From NCBI GenBank assembly GCA_016707075.1, contig JADJII010000013.1, positions 1 through 64,000 on the forward strand: DNA of 64,000 nt. The letters run 5' to 3'. Positions 1 through 10,119 of the stretch are shown piece by piece; position 1 is the stretch's first letter; every line of letters starts with the position of its first letter. The notes under the pieces were generated by a model. It was not told the origin of the DNA, made no database searches, and saw nothing but the letters and a program-made list of their open reading frames with translations. The translations under genes were made by a program, and so were the position numbers. This DNA is from Egaibacter danicus (GTDB lineage Bacteria > Pseudomonadota > Gammaproteobacteria > Burkholderiales > Burkholderiaceae_C).

Positions 1-974
1 AAAATGGCGTACTGGTTGCCGATATTGGCCTTCATCTCGCCAAACGCGGCGAGCTTCATGACCAGCAGTACCGCCACGATGATCAGGGGCAAGGCCACCC
101 ACATATTGAGCAGGCCCAAACCGGTAGGCGCCGGCAGATAGAGGTACAGTCCCAACGCGCCGACCACGCAGGTAATGCCCCACAGATACAGAATCTTGGC
201 AAAAGCGGCCAGTGTGCCACCGTAGTTGGCGGACAGCGTCAGCAGGTTGTTCATACCGAACCAGGCTGCAATGACCAACGGCAGCAGAATGGCAGCCCAG
301 ATAAAGCCCGCGTTCTGGACAAAGGTGGGCGTACCCGCCACGATCTTGCCCAAAATCCAGCCGCTGTCCTTGAGCAGCACCATGGAGCCCCCGGCAGCGC
401 CGCCAAACAAACCGACTGTCATCACCAGCGGTATCAGCACCTGCATGGTGGTCACGCCGAAATTGCCCAAGCCCGCATTGAGTCCCAGCCCGGTGCCCTG
501 CAGGCGCTTGGGGAAGAAGCTGGAGATGTTGGACATGGAGCAGGCAAAGTTGCCGCCGCCGATGCCGCTGAGGAAGGCACAGGCCTGGAACACCCACAGC
601 GGCGTGTTCTTGTCCTGCAACGCAATGCCGGTCCAGATGGCCGGAACCATCAGCAACACGGAGGTCAGAAATATGGTGTTGCGTCCGCCCGAGAGCTTGA
701 TGAAGAACGATGCCGGTATGCGCAGCGTGGCTCCCATCAGGCCGGCAATAGCCGTCAGGCCGAACATGTCGGCTGGCTTGAACGGGAAGCCCAGATTCAG
801 CATCTGTACCGTGATGATGCCCCACATACCCCACACGGCAAAACCGACCAGCAGGTTGGGGATGGATATCCACAAGTTGCGGTAAGCCACTTTGCTACCA
901 GTGGATTCCCAAAAGGCGTTGTCCTCTGGGCGCCAATCGGCGATGTCTGCGCTTGAATAGGTTTTTTCACTCAT
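1..974 (-). CDS. narK2: NarK-type nitrate/nitrite transporter (second copy), partial
   Basis: Major facilitator transporter, likely moving nitrate and/or nitrite across the inner membrane for nitrate respiration. The protein starts MSEKTYSSADIADWRPED with ATG at 974, reads open to the left edge, and is cut there, so the C-terminus is missing. The body has repeated hydrophobic spans and the NarK-like stretch SGIGGGNFACSMSNISSFFP, close to the nitrate signature of the NNP family. It lies 27 bp after another NarK-type gene on the same strand, the usual narK1-narK2 pairing in denitrifying betaproteobacteria; narGHJI would be expected beyond the edge. Family call is firm; which of nitrate uptake or nitrite export it performs is inferred from position only. 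Confidence 0.88.
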   Translation of the reverse strand, partial: MSEKTYSSADIADWRPEDNAFWESTGSKVAYRNLWISIPNLLVGFAVWGMWGIITVQMLNLGFPFKPADMFGLTAIAGLMGATLRIPASFFIKLSGGRNTIFLTSVLLMVPAIWTGIALQDKNTPLWVFQACAFLSGIGGGNFACSMSNISSFFPKRLQGTGLGLNAGLGNFGVTTMQVLIPLVMTVGLFGGAAGGSMVLLKDSGWILGKIVAGTPTFVQNAGFIWAAILLPLVIAAWFGMNNLLTLSANYGGTLAAFAKILYLWGITCVVGALGLYLYLPAPTGLGLLNMWVALPLIIVAVLLVMKLAAFGEMKANIGNQYAI

Positions 975-1001
975 GATGATGACTCCAGTGTTTGGGCCGG
1001 T

Positions 1002-2270
1002 TTAATTTTGAAGAGAGAAGCTTTTGGCGTTTTTGCCCATCAGTTCGGTGCCCCGGACCTCAGTCCAGTACATCCAGATCAGCGAGACCCAAACCACGCC
1101 ATACATCAGCATGAACGCGCTCGAACGAATGCCGGTCAGGTCCATCAGTGCGCCGAACATGATGGGCAGTACGAAACCACCCAAGCCACCCGCCAGGCCC
1201 ACGATGCCGCTGATGGCGCCAATGTTTTGCGGATAGTCATCGCTGATGTACTTGAAGACGCTGGCCTTGCCGAATGCCCAGGCAATGCCGAGGATGAACA
1301 TCAGCGCCGTGAACATGTAAACGTTCAGACCAAGATGAAAGGTAGCTGGTCCAGTCACCGTCATGATGGTGAAATCGGTCTGCGGATAAGACAGCAGGAA
1401 CAGGCAAATCCAGCTCACCCACATGACCCACCAAGTCACGCTGTGGGCCCCAAATTTATCTGACAGCACGCCTCCAAAGGCGCGCAACACACCGCCGGGT
1501 AGCGAGAAGCAGGCCGCGAGAAGTGCTGCTACCCGAATGTCCAGGCCAAACTCACCCACGTAATACTGCACCATCCACAAGCTGAGTGCGACGTATCCGC
1601 CAAACACAATGCTGTAGTACTGACAATACTTGATGACCTTGGGATCCTTCAGCGCCTTGAGCTGGTCAGTGAACGAAACGTTGCTGGGCACCAGATGGGC
1701 TGGATCGCTGTGGCTGAACAGCCAGAAGAGGATCAGTGCGCCCAGCATCACTGCGGCGTAGACCTGCGGCACCATGGCCCAGCCAAAAGCCACCAGCAGA
1801 ACCGGTGCGACGAATTTGTTCACCGCGGCGCCGGAATTGCCTGCGCCGTAAACACCCATGGCCATGCCCTGGCGGCTCTTGGGGAACCAGCGAGCCACAT
1901 AAGGGGTGCCGACCGAAAACGACCCGCCCGCCAGGCCCACAAACAGCCCGATGGTCAGGAAATGCCAGTATTCTGTTGCGTAGCTCATCATCCAGATGGC
2001 TGGCACCGTGATCGCCATCAAAACTGCCATCACAATGCGACCGCCGTAGCGGTCGGTCCAGATGCCCAGTGGCACGCGAATGAGGGAGCCAGTCAGCACT
2101 GGCGTCGCCGTCAGCAGCCCGAACTGCGTCGCGTTGAGGTTGAGCATCTTCTTGATCGGGATGCCGATGACGCCAAACATCATCCAGACCATGAAACACA
2201 CTGTGAAAGCCAGCGTGCTGACAATCAGCACCGACCAGGCTTTTCTCGAATTGTTCAGTTCAGAGGCCAT
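1002..2270 (-). CDS. narK1: NarK-type MFS nitrate/nitrite transporter (first copy)
   Basis: About 422-residue major facilitator protein with roughly 12 hydrophobic segments. The N-terminal region contains RVPLGIWTDRYGGR, the MFS loop 2-3 motif, and AGGSFSVGTPYVARWFP, the NNP-family nitrate signature. An in-frame ATG at 2276 also exists, but AGGAG (2279-2283, minus strand) is only 2 nt from it and 8 nt from the ATG at 2270, so 2270 is preferred. It is downstream of narXL and upstream of a second NarK gene on the same strand. The 155-bp gap to narL holds FNR- and NarL-like sequences, which fits anaerobic, nitrate-responsive expression. By family it resembles NarK1 (proton-coupled nitrate uptake); that assignment is inference. 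Confidence 0.9.
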   Translation of the reverse strand: MASELNNSRKAWSVLIVSTLAFTVCFMVWMMFGVIGIPIKKMLNLNATQFGLLTATPVLTGSLIRVPLGIWTDRYGGRIVMAVLMAITVPAIWMMSYATEYWHFLTIGLFVGLAGGSFSVGTPYVARWFPKSRQGMAMGVYGAGNSGAAVNKFVAPVLLVAFGWAMVPQVYAAVMLGALILFWLFSHSDPAHLVPSNVSFTDQLKALKDPKVIKYCQYYSIVFGGYVALSLWMVQYYVGEFGLDIRVAALLAACFSLPGGVLRAFGGVLSDKFGAHSVTWWVMWVSWICLFLLSYPQTDFTIMTVTGPATFHLGLNVYMFTALMFILGIAWAFGKASVFKYISDDYPQNIGAISGIVGLAGGLGGFVLPIMFGALMDLTGIRSSAFMLMYGVVWVSLIWMYWTEVRGTELMGKNAKSFSLQN

Positions 2271-2352
2271 ATTCATTTCTCCTGAGATATGTCATGACTG
2301 TCGGCTCTTATGGGCCGATTGCCTATCCGCCGTTGGAACGTGCAGACGTGCC

Positions 2353-2387
2353 AAAAAGAACTAGGGCCCCCGGCTTCACCCTAGTTC
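2353..2387 (-). terminator. Candidate Rho-independent terminator after narL
   Basis: Perfect 9-bp inverted repeat GAACTAGGG (2358-2366) and CCCTAGTTC (2379-2387) with a 12-nt loop. Read on the minus strand it is followed by five T. It lies 45 bp beyond the narL stop, so it could end narXL transcription. The same bases overlap a NarL-like site, so either role is possible. Confidence 0.45.
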
Positions 2388-2397
2388 CAAAGAACTA
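2382..2397. promoter_or_regulatory. Candidate NarL 7-2-7 binding site
   Basis: TAGTTCC-AA-AGAACTA: two inverted heptamers separated by 2 bp, the 7-2-7 arrangement bound by NarL/NarP. Each heptamer matches TACYYMT except for G in place of C at position 3, and one also has C at the last position. A third TAGTTCT copy lies on the minus strand at 2357-2363. The centre is about 120 bp upstream of the preferred narK1 start. Binding is inference. Confidence 0.45.
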
Positions 2398-2421
2398 TCC
2401 GAGCGGTTGTTCGAGAAAAGC

Positions 2422-2435
2422 TTGATTTATGTCAA
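2422..2435. promoter_or_regulatory. Candidate FNR/Anr box
   Basis: TTGATTTATGTCAA matches the FNR consensus TTGAT-N4-ATCAA at 9 of 10 fixed positions. It overlaps the narL stop codon and lies about 158 bp upstream of the preferred narK1 start. An oxygen-sensing activator here fits nitrate respiration genes, but the distance to narK1 is long and no clear -10 box was identified. Confidence 0.5.
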
Positions 2436-3115
2436 ATCATGCCGCGACCAGCGGCATAAACCGCAACCTGAACCCGCGAGGTCAGTTGCAGTTTGCGCAG
2501 AATGTGCTGGACATGCACTTTCACCGTGGTTTCCGCGATATCCAGCGCGCGGGCAATCACCTTGTTGCTGTCGCCCCGTGCGATGAACGCCAGAATTTCA
2601 CGCTCTCGCGCCGAGAGCGTGTCCATGCCGGACTCCGGACTGTTTGCCGGCGCGGGAGCGGGTATGCCACCGTTGGTCGTTACTGGGCCTTTAGCCCGGA
2701 ATACCGCTACAAACTTGGTCATCATTTCCGGGCTGATGACGGATTCCCCGGCCAGAACCTTGACGATGGCGTCGCAGAGCTGGTCCGACTCCACCGTTTT
2801 CAGCAAATAGCCATCTGCTCCAGCCTGCAAGGCAGCTGCCAGATCGTCTTCGTTTTCGCTCACGGTGAGCATCAGTATGCGCACGCCAGGGGCCGCCTCC
2901 TTCAGGGTCGCAATACCATCCACGCCGCGCACGCCGGGCAAGTGGTTGTCCAGCAAAATCACGTCCGGGCGAGCCCGCTGGGCGCACCGCAATGCCTCTC
3001 CCATATCGCCGGCCTCACAGGTCACCTCGAATCGCCCGTCCTGAGATAGCAGGGCGTTCAGGCCACGCCGGAACAGGTTGTGGTCATCTACCAGCAGCAG
3101 TTGGATGGGTTTCAT
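2432..3115 (-). CDS. narL: Nitrate/nitrite response regulator NarL
   Basis: 227-residue two-component regulator of the NarL/FixJ family. Receiver domain about 1-120 with acidic pair D10-D11, phospho-acceptor D56 (VILLDNHLPG), T84 and K106. LuxR-type helix-turn-helix about 166-222 (LSAREREILAFIARGDSNKV). It begins 25 bp after the narX stop on the same strand, so the two are probably co-transcribed. Together with NarX it should control the adjacent narK genes in response to nitrate or nitrite. Length and domain order are normal for NarL. Specific naming depends on the NarX neighbour and the nar context. Confidence 0.9.
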   Translation of the reverse strand: MKPIQLLLVDDHNLFRRGLNALLSQDGRFEVTCEAGDMGEALRCAQRARPDVILLDNHLPGVRGVDGIATLKEAAPGVRILMLTVSENEDDLAAALQAGADGYLLKTVESDQLCDAIVKVLAGESVISPEMMTKFVAVFRAKGPVTTNGGIPAPAPANSPESGMDTLSAREREILAFIARGDSNKVIARALDIAETTVKVHVQHILRKLQLTSRVQVAVYAAGRGMI

Positions 3116-3140
3116 CTTGTTATCTTGTTGTGAGCCGAAC

Positions 3141-5102
3141 TCATGGCGCCGTCGTCGTTCCTGCCAGCAACGTGTCTGCTAGTCCGACTGTGGCCACACT
3201 GGGCGCAGAAATGGGGTGAGCTGGCAGTATCAGGGTGACGACGGTGCCGGTTCCAACTTCGGAAGCAATGCCCACATCAGCCCCTATGCGTGCGGCCCGC
3301 TCCTGCATGATCTTCATGCCCACATGCGATTCACCCTGGCGGGCCTGTGTGACAAACCCGATGCCATTGTCCCGCACCACAAAGCGCCATCTTTCGCCCT
3401 TGACGACCTCCAGGCTGACATGGGTGGCGCCGGCGTGTTTGCGCACGTTGGACAAGGCCTCCTGCACCACGTGCAGAACCTGCACCTGCACGTCTGCCGG
3501 CAGCGGCAGCCCCTCGCCCTTGACCTGCAGCAGCGTAGGCAGCCCTGTCTGGTGTTTGAACTTCTGCAGGGTTTCCTGCAGCGCACGCTCGATGTCGTCG
3601 GTGTTGGTCCGCGTACGAAAATGAACCAGCAGTTCCCGCACATCGTTGATGCTCTCGCGCAGGCCGGTATCCAGTTCGTCCAGCGCAGTCTGCACCTGTT
3701 CAGTTTTTTCTTTTTGCGATGCCGTTCGCAACAGCTGAACCTGTATCTTGAGGAACGCCAGCGACTGGGCAATGGAGTCGTGCAACTCACGCGCCAGCAA
3801 GGCACGTTCCTCTCCTACAGCGGCTTCGCGCTCCAGAGCAGCCGCGCGCAGGCCCTCCAATGCACTGGCCAGATGGCTGGCCAGCGCGTCCAGCAACTCA
3901 ACCTCGTCACTTCTGAGCGTGACAGCGGACCGGAAGAACAGGTCAATTTCACCAATCAGCCGCTGCTGCAGCCGGATGGGCACACTCACCAGAGACTCGT
4001 AGCCCGCGCGCGTGCAATGGCGCACAGGGGCTTCATCATGGTTCGCGATGGGGATCACCCGGGTTCGCGCATCAGGTGCCAGGTTGCCACAAGCGCAGGC
4101 CCCGGCCAACAGGCTGCGCTCCTCATCCACCATGTCCTGCGGAAAGCAGTCGGACGCCAGCATCAGGTAGCGCTGGTTGGCCTCGTCGGACCACCGAACC
4201 GCCACAGCGTCGGCTTTCATGACGGTTCGAATCCGCTTGGCAAAGCCTTTGGACAGTTCCTCAATGGTGTTCGCACTGGCCAGAAAGGCGCTCACTTCAT
4301 AGAGTGACTCAATCTTGGCGCGCTGCGTCTCGATGTGCCGGGTCTTGACCTCAACCTGTTCCTCCAGGCTGCCGTACAACGACTGCAGCCGTGTCGCCAT
4401 GCGGTTAAAGCCGCCGGCCACCTGTCCGAACTCATCGTTCGTGTCCACCTCGATCCGCGTGGAAAAATCTCCCACCTCAACCTTGCGCAATCCCTGCTGC
4501 AAGCGTCCCAGCGGGTTGATCACGTACTGGTAGCCGGTGTAAATCATCACCACGGCCCCCCCGATGGCGAGAGCCACCATCACTAACTGAAACAGGTTGA
4601 GGATGGCGGTCAGTCTGGACAATTGCTGCTCGATAGCCATCACCAGCTGGTCAATAGCCGCAACAAACTCGGTCGTCGCCGGGATGATGTCCTGATGCGT
4701 CGAAGGGGAAAACGCCAGCCACTGGCTGCGCCGGGCTGTCCAGATGGTCTGAACCTGGTCGAAACGGGCTGCCACCTCGTCGTCCCGGGGTACAAACAGC
4801 GGGCGCGACGGGTCGCCGTTGCGCAGCAGCGCCAGACTTTCATCGAATTGCTGAATCAGACTCATGCGCTCGGCGGCCGGAATATTCGCCTGAACTGCAC
4901 TTACCAGTCGCCAGGTTTGCATGCGCATGCGGCCAGCCTCGTTGACTGCAGCCGCACCGCCTTCCAGGTGCCAGGTGACCCACAGCGTCAGACTGATCGA
5001 GGTCAAAGCCACAATCAGCAGCGCCGCGCCAATGCGCATCAGCTTGGTTGACAGGGAGGCATTGCCACGGCGAAAGGTCTGCATGGGTGGCAAGCGTACC
5101 AC
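3141..5102 (-). CDS. narX: Nitrate/nitrite sensor histidine kinase NarX
   Basis: 653-residue inner-membrane sensor kinase. Transmembrane helices about 24-44 and 168-190 flank a periplasmic sensor. Just after the first helix is the P-box VNEAGRMRMQTWRL (53-66), the nitrate-binding segment of NarX/NarQ. A HAMP linker (about 190-245) follows, then a GAF-like region with cysteines in GACACGN (about 333-339), as in NarX. Next is a HisKA_3 domain with phospho-acceptor H441 in LLARELHDSIAQSL, and a HATPase with NVRKHAG and DNGIGF motifs. ATG at 5102 is used; an in-frame ATG at 5084 is also possible. It is divergent from purL, with about 119 bp between starts. Confidence 0.92.
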   Translation of the reverse strand: MVRLPPMQTFRRGNASLSTKLMRIGAALLIVALTSISLTLWVTWHLEGGAAAVNEAGRMRMQTWRLVSAVQANIPAAERMSLIQQFDESLALLRNGDPSRPLFVPRDDEVAARFDQVQTIWTARRSQWLAFSPSTHQDIIPATTEFVAAIDQLVMAIEQQLSRLTAILNLFQLVMVALAIGGAVVMIYTGYQYVINPLGRLQQGLRKVEVGDFSTRIEVDTNDEFGQVAGGFNRMATRLQSLYGSLEEQVEVKTRHIETQRAKIESLYEVSAFLASANTIEELSKGFAKRIRTVMKADAVAVRWSDEANQRYLMLASDCFPQDMVDEERSLLAGACACGNLAPDARTRVIPIANHDEAPVRHCTRAGYESLVSVPIRLQQRLIGEIDLFFRSAVTLRSDEVELLDALASHLASALEGLRAAALEREAAVGEERALLARELHDSIAQSLAFLKIQVQLLRTASQKEKTEQVQTALDELDTGLRESINDVRELLVHFRTRTNTDDIERALQETLQKFKHQTGLPTLLQVKGEGLPLPADVQVQVLHVVQEALSNVRKHAGATHVSLEVVKGERWRFVVRDNGIGFVTQARQGESHVGMKIMQERAARIGADVGIASEVGTGTVVTLILPAHPISAPSVATVGLADTLLAGTTTAP

Positions 5103-5221
5103 TGCGACCGACGTCAGGTGAGGCCAACACAGCTAAAATCATCAGTCTGCCGGTCCGGGCCCAGTTGGCGTCCGGGTTGTGCGTCTTTCCAAATCGACCA
5201 GCCCACCTTCCAGGCCCTTAC

Positions 5222-8200
5222 GTGACCCTGCACATCACCCAATTCGAGGGCGGCAGCGCTCTCAGCAGCTTTCGCATCCAGCAACTGTTGCCCGGCCTGC
5301 AAGCCATTCACGACAAGATTTCCGGGGTTTCAGCCCGGTTTGTGCACCTGGTGGCCTCTGACGCGCTGCCCACGGACGCCCAAAAAGCCCAGTTGGGCGC
5401 CTTGCTGACCTATGGCGATCCTTACGCTGGCGCGCAAGAGGGCACCCTGATCGTGGTCACCCCGCGTTTTGGCACCGTGTCGCCGTGGGCGTCCAAGGCG
5501 ACCGACATTGCGCACAACTGCGGTCTGGCGGTGCGCCGGGTGGAGCGCATCACCGAATACCGGGTGTCGTTGAAGTCCGGCTTGCTGGGCAAGCCTTCAT
5601 TGAGCGAGGCGCAACTGGCCCAAGTGGCCAATCTGATGCATGACCGCATGACCGAGAGTGCCATGTTCGACCGTGTGCAGGCCCTGAACCTGTTTACGGA
5701 GTTGCAGGCGGAACCGCTGGCCCATATCGACGTGCTGAGCACGGGCAGGGCAGCGCTGGAAGTCGCCAACACGCAGTTCGGCCTGGCACTGGCCGATGAC
5801 GAGATCGAATACCTGGTGAACGCCTTCACCCAATTGAAGCGCAACCCCACCGATGTGGAACTGATGATGTTTGCGCAGGCCAACAGCGAGCACTGCCGCC
5901 ACAAGATTTTCAACGCGCAGTTCACCATCGACGGCGTGGCGCAGAGCCACAGCCTGTTTGGCATGATCCGCCACACGCACCAGACGAACCCGCAGCACAT
6001 GGTGGTGGCGTATTCGGACAATGCCTCGGTGATGGAGGGCTCGAACGTAGAAAGATTCATAGCCAAATCGGCCTCCAGCCCCCAAGAGCAGGGCGTGAGC
6101 AGCTATCAAAAACAGAGCGCCTTGAATCATGTGCTGATGAAGGTGGAAACGCATAATCACCCCACTGCCATCTCGCCGTTTCCCGGTGCGTCCACCGGCG
6201 CGGGTGGCGAGATTCGCGACGAAGGCGCGACCGGTCGTGGTTCCAAGCCGAAGGCCGGGTTGACCGGTTTCACGGTGTCCAGACTCTGGTTGCAGGACGG
6301 CGTTGCCCCTTTCGGCAAGCCTGAACACATTGCCAGCCCGTTGCAGATCATGACCGAGGGCCCGCTGGGCGGTGCGGCGTTCAACAACGAGTTCGGGCGA
6401 CCCAATTTGCTGGGCTATTTTCGCGAATACGAGCAATCGGTGTCCTCCAGCACCGACACCATTCAGCGCGGCTATCACAAGCCCATCATGATTGCAGGTG
6501 GCCTGGGCACCATCGATGCCGGGCAGACCAAAAAGATCGAGTTCCCTGCCGGCAGCCTGCTGATCCAGCTGGGTGGCCCCGGCATGCGCATCGGCATGGG
6601 CGGCAGTGCCGCCAGCTCCATGGCCACGGGCGCGAATGCGGCCGAGCTGGACTTTGACTCGGTGCAGCGCGGCAACCCCGAGATTGAGCGCCGTGCACAG
6701 GAGGTCATCAACCAGTGCTGGATACAGGGTGCGGGTAACCCCATCCTCGCCATTCACGACGTCGGTGCCGGTGGCTCTCGAACGCCTTCCCCGAGCTGAC
6801 CAATGACGCCGGCCGTGGCGCGCGGTTTGATCTGAGCGCCGTTCCGCTGGAAGAAAGCGGCATGGCGCCCAAGGAAATCTGGTGCAACGAAAGCCAGGAG
6901 CGTTACGTGCTGGCGATTGCGCCGGAGTCGCTGGCTTTGTTTACGGCCATGTGTGAGCGTGAGCGCTGCCCGTTTGCGGTGGTGGGGGTGGCGACGGAGG
7001 AACGTCAGCTCATCGTGGCGGAGCCCGCTGCTGACGCAGCGGTCAATATGCCGATGAACGTGCTGCTGGGCAAGCCGCCCAAGATGCACCGGGATGTGAA
7101 GACGGTGGCACGCAAATTTGCCCCCCTTAACCTGACCGGCGTGTGCCTGCAAAAGGCCGTCATCGACGTCCTGGCCAGCCCGACGGTGGCGTCCAAACGC
7201 TTCCTCATCACCATCGGCGACCGCACCGTGGGTGGCCTGAGCCATCGCGACCAGATGGTGGGGCCGTGGCAGGTACCGGTGGCGGATTGCGCCGTCACGC
7301 TGGCGGATTACAAGGGCTTCGCGGGCGAGGCCATGAGCATGGGCGAGCGCACGCCGCTGGCCAGCATCGACGCGCCTGCATCGGGCCGCATGGCGGTGGC
7401 CGAGGCCATCACCAACCTGCTGGCCGCGCCGCTCGAGTTGTCGCGTGTCAAGCTGTCGGCCAACTGGATGGCAGCTTGTGGCGAGCCGGGTGAAGACGCT
7501 GCCCTGTATGAAACCGTCAAGGCCGTGGGTCTGGAGCTGTGCCCGGCGCTGGGCATTTCCATTCCGGTGGGCAAAGACAGCCTGTCCATGCGCACCCAAT
7601 GGAAAGACGCGGAGGAGCCAAAAAGGTGACATCCCCCGTCAGCCTGATCGTCACCGCTTTCGCCATGCTGGCCGATGTGCGCGGCACACTCACGCCGCAG
7701 CTCAACACTGCCGAGCCGGAGACCACGCTGGTGCTGATCGATCTGGGCAAGGGCCAGAACCGCATGGGCGGTAGCATGCTGGCGCAGACGCTGGGGCAGG
7801 TGGGCGATGTCGTGCCCGATCTGGACGATCCGCAGGACCTGATCAACCTCGTGAACGCCGTGAACGCCTTGCGCGCGCAAGGCCAGATTCTGGCGTACCA
7901 CGACCGCAGCGACGGCGGTCTGATGGCCACCGCCTGCGAGATGGCGTTTGCCGGGCACGTGGGTGTGGCGCTGAACGTGGACCTGCTGGTGACCGAGGGC
8001 GACGGCATATCGGACAGCCGCGCCGAGCATGGCGACAGCAAAAACTGGGCGGGGCAGGTGAGTGCGCGTCGTGAAGAACTCACACTGAAAGCCTTGTTCA
8101 GCGAGGAGCTGGGCGTGCTGCTGCAGGTGCGTACCGCCGAGCGCAGCGCCGTGATGCAAACCCTGCGCGAGCATGGTCTGAGCAAACACAGCCACTTCGT

Positions 8201-9263
8201 GGGCAAAACCCGGCCTGCGGGTTCCACCATCACGGCTGGCGTGGGCGAGGTGCAGGTCTGGCGCGACGCCAAAGCCGTGTTCACCGCCAAACTGCACGAC
8301 CTGCATCAGGTGTGGGACAACACTAGCTGGAAGATCTGCCAGCTGCGCGACAACCCCGCTTGCGCCGATGCCGAGCACGCAGCCGCCGGAGAGGCGCTGG
8401 ACCCCGGTTTGCACGCTTTTTACCCATCAAATCGGCCTCCAGACCTCATGGAATATGCGCAAGTAGCTACTGATTCAATAGCACCTGCTTTCCTGAAGAA
8501 TCATCCCAAAGTGGCGGTGCTGCGCGAGCAGGGCGTCAACTCGCACGTGGAGATGGCCTACGCTTTTACCGAGGCGGGCTTTGAGGCGTTTGACGTGCAC
8601 ATGACCGACCTGCAAACCGGCCGCGCCAATCTGGCCGACTTCAAGGGCGTGGTGGCGTGTGGCGGCTTCAGCTATGGCGACACGCTGGGCGCCGGTATCG
8701 GCTGGGCCCGCTCCATCACGTTCAACGCCGTGCTGGCGGATCAGTTCAAGGCCTTCTTTGGTCGGGCCGACACCTTTGGCCTGGGCGTGTGCAACGGCTG
8801 CCAGATGTTTGCCGAGCTGGCCGACATCATCCCTGGCGCTGAGAGTTGGCCGCGTTTCACCACCAACCAGAGCGAGCGTTTCGAGGCGCGCCTGAGCATG
8901 GTGGAGGTGCTGGAATCGCCGTCATTGTTCTTCAAAGACATGGCCGGTGTGCGCCTGCCCATCGCCGTGGCGCACGGCGAAGGTTATGCCAACTTCAAAT
9001 ACCGGGGCAACGCCGACAAAGCCATTGCCGCCATGCGCTTCACTGACAACCACGGTGCAGCCACGGAAACCTACCCGTTCAACCCCAACGGCAGCCCTGG
9101 CGGCCTGACCGCAGTCACCACCGCAGACGGCCGCTTCACCGCGCTGATGCCGCACCCCGAGCGTGTGTTCCGCAATGTGCAGATGAGCTGGACGAACGGC
9201 GACATCAACGCGCACAGCCCGTGGATGCAGTTGTGGCACAACGCCCGCAAGTGGGTGGGTTAG
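5222..9263 (+). CDS. purL: Phosphoribosylformylglycinamidine synthase (PurL), reading frame broken twice
   Basis: Large single-chain FGAM synthase of purine synthesis: FGAR + glutamine + ATP to FGAM. GTG at 5222 gives VTLHITQFEGG, the usual N-terminus. The synthetase part has HSEHCRHKIF-like ANSEHCRHKIFNAQ and VETHNHPTAI; the C-terminal glutaminase has Cys in GVCNGCQMF and His-Glu in LMPHPERVF. The frame shifts near 6775 (GGCTCTCG where GGCCTCTCG restores homology) and near 7614 (GAGGAGCC where GAGGGAGCC does). Each is one missing base in a short C or G run. Corrected, the protein would be about 1347 residues, normal for the family. Two dispersed repeats lie in frame (6063-6118, 8427-8482). 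Sequence error is more likely than inactivation, but I cannot exclude a real pseudogene. Confidence 0.9.
6063..6118 (+). repeat. Dispersed palindrome-ended repeat, copy 1 (inside purL)
   Basis: Contains CCAAATCGGCCTCCAG, then GGCGTGAGCA and the 17-nt terminal GCTATCAAAAACAGAGC (6102-6118). Same order and spacing as the other copies. It stays in frame and encodes about residues 281-299 of PurL, in the loop before the conserved VETHNHPTAI. Confidence 0.75.
8427..8482 (+). repeat. Dispersed palindrome-ended repeat, copy 2 (inside purL)
   Basis: TCAAATCGGCCTCCAGACC, CATGGAATATGCGCAAGTA and the 17-nt end GCTACTGATTCAATAGC (8466-8482). In frame; it codes for part of the linker between the synthetase and glutaminase domains of PurL. 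Confidence 0.85.
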
Positions 9264-9291
9264 GCCAAGGCAACAAACACCCACGCGTTAC

Positions 9292-10119
9292 ATGACCGCC
9301 CCGTTCCAGCTACCCACGCAAACCATCACCGACTACGCCCGCGACGGCGCCGTCGTGCTGCGCGGGGTGCTGACGCCAGCCGAAGTCCAGCAACTAGCAG
9401 AGGGCATCGACCACAACCTGGCTAACCCCAGCCCGCTGTGCATGGTGGCCAGTCAGCCCGATGACCCCGGGCGCTTTGTCGAAGACTTTTGCACCTGGCA
9501 GGACAACCCGGCCTACCGCGCGGTGATGCTGGATTCCGCCTTGCCGCGAGTGTCTGCCCAGCTGATGCAAAGCGACACCGTGCGCCTGTACCACGACCAC
9601 CTGCTGGTGAAAGAGCCCGGCACGCGTCAACCGACGCCGTGGCATCAGGACCAGCCGTATTACAACGTGGCGGGCCGGCAAAACGTCAGTTTCTGGATTC
9701 CCGTGGACCCCGTGCCACTGGCGAGCACGTTGCGATTCGTGGCTGGTTCGCACGCAGGCACCTGGTACATGCCGCGCACCTTCCGCGACCAGCAGGCCAA
9801 GTGGTTTCCGGACGGCACGCTGGCCGAGCTGCCCCAGATTGACGCGCATCCCGGGCAGTTCAAACAGCTCGCCTGGGCGCTGGAGCCGGGCGATGCCGTG
9901 GCGTTTCACATGCTCACGCTGCACGCCAGCAGCGGCGTGGGTCCGGCCATGCGCCGCCGGGTGTTTTCAGCACGCTACCTGGGTGACGATGCCCGCCACG
10001 CGGTGCGGCCCTGGCGCACATCGCCGCCGTTTACCGGGCTGGCGTCGCGTCTGGCTGATGGTGCGCTAATGAACGACCCCCTGTTTCCGATAGTTTGGAG
10101 TAACGATGGCAACCTCTAG
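9292..10119 (+). CDS. Phytanoyl-CoA dioxygenase (PhyH) family protein
   Basis: 275-residue protein of the Fe(II)/2-oxoglutarate oxygenase fold. Iron ligands are visible as H118-x-D120 (TPWHQDQPYYNV) and a distal histidine, probably H211 (MLTLHASSG), with a following arginine-rich RRRVFSARY that could bind 2-oxoglutarate. The substrate cannot be told from sequence; family members hydroxylate varied small molecules and acyl-CoA esters. ATG at 9292 lies 28 bp after the purL stop, and the end overlaps the next gene by 14 bp, so the two are likely translated from one mRNA. No strong ribosome site was seen. Confidence 0.85.
   Translation: MTAPFQLPTQTITDYARDGAVVLRGVLTPAEVQQLAEGIDHNLANPSPLCMVASQPDDPGRFVEDFCTWQDNPAYRAVMLDSALPRVSAQLMQSDTVRLYHDHLLVKEPGTRQPTPWHQDQPYYNVAGRQNVSFWIPVDPVPLASTLRFVAGSHAGTWYMPRTFRDQQAKWFPDGTLAELPQIDAHPGQFKQLAWALEPGDAVAFHMLTLHASSGVGPAMRRRVFSARYLGDDARHAVRPWRTSPPFTGLASRLADGALMNDPLFPIVWSNDGNL

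Noticed and set aside
5597..6757. Long open frame on the strand opposite purL
   Set aside because: It overlaps well-conserved purL codons, has no recognisable motif, and high-GC DNA commonly gives long antisense frames.
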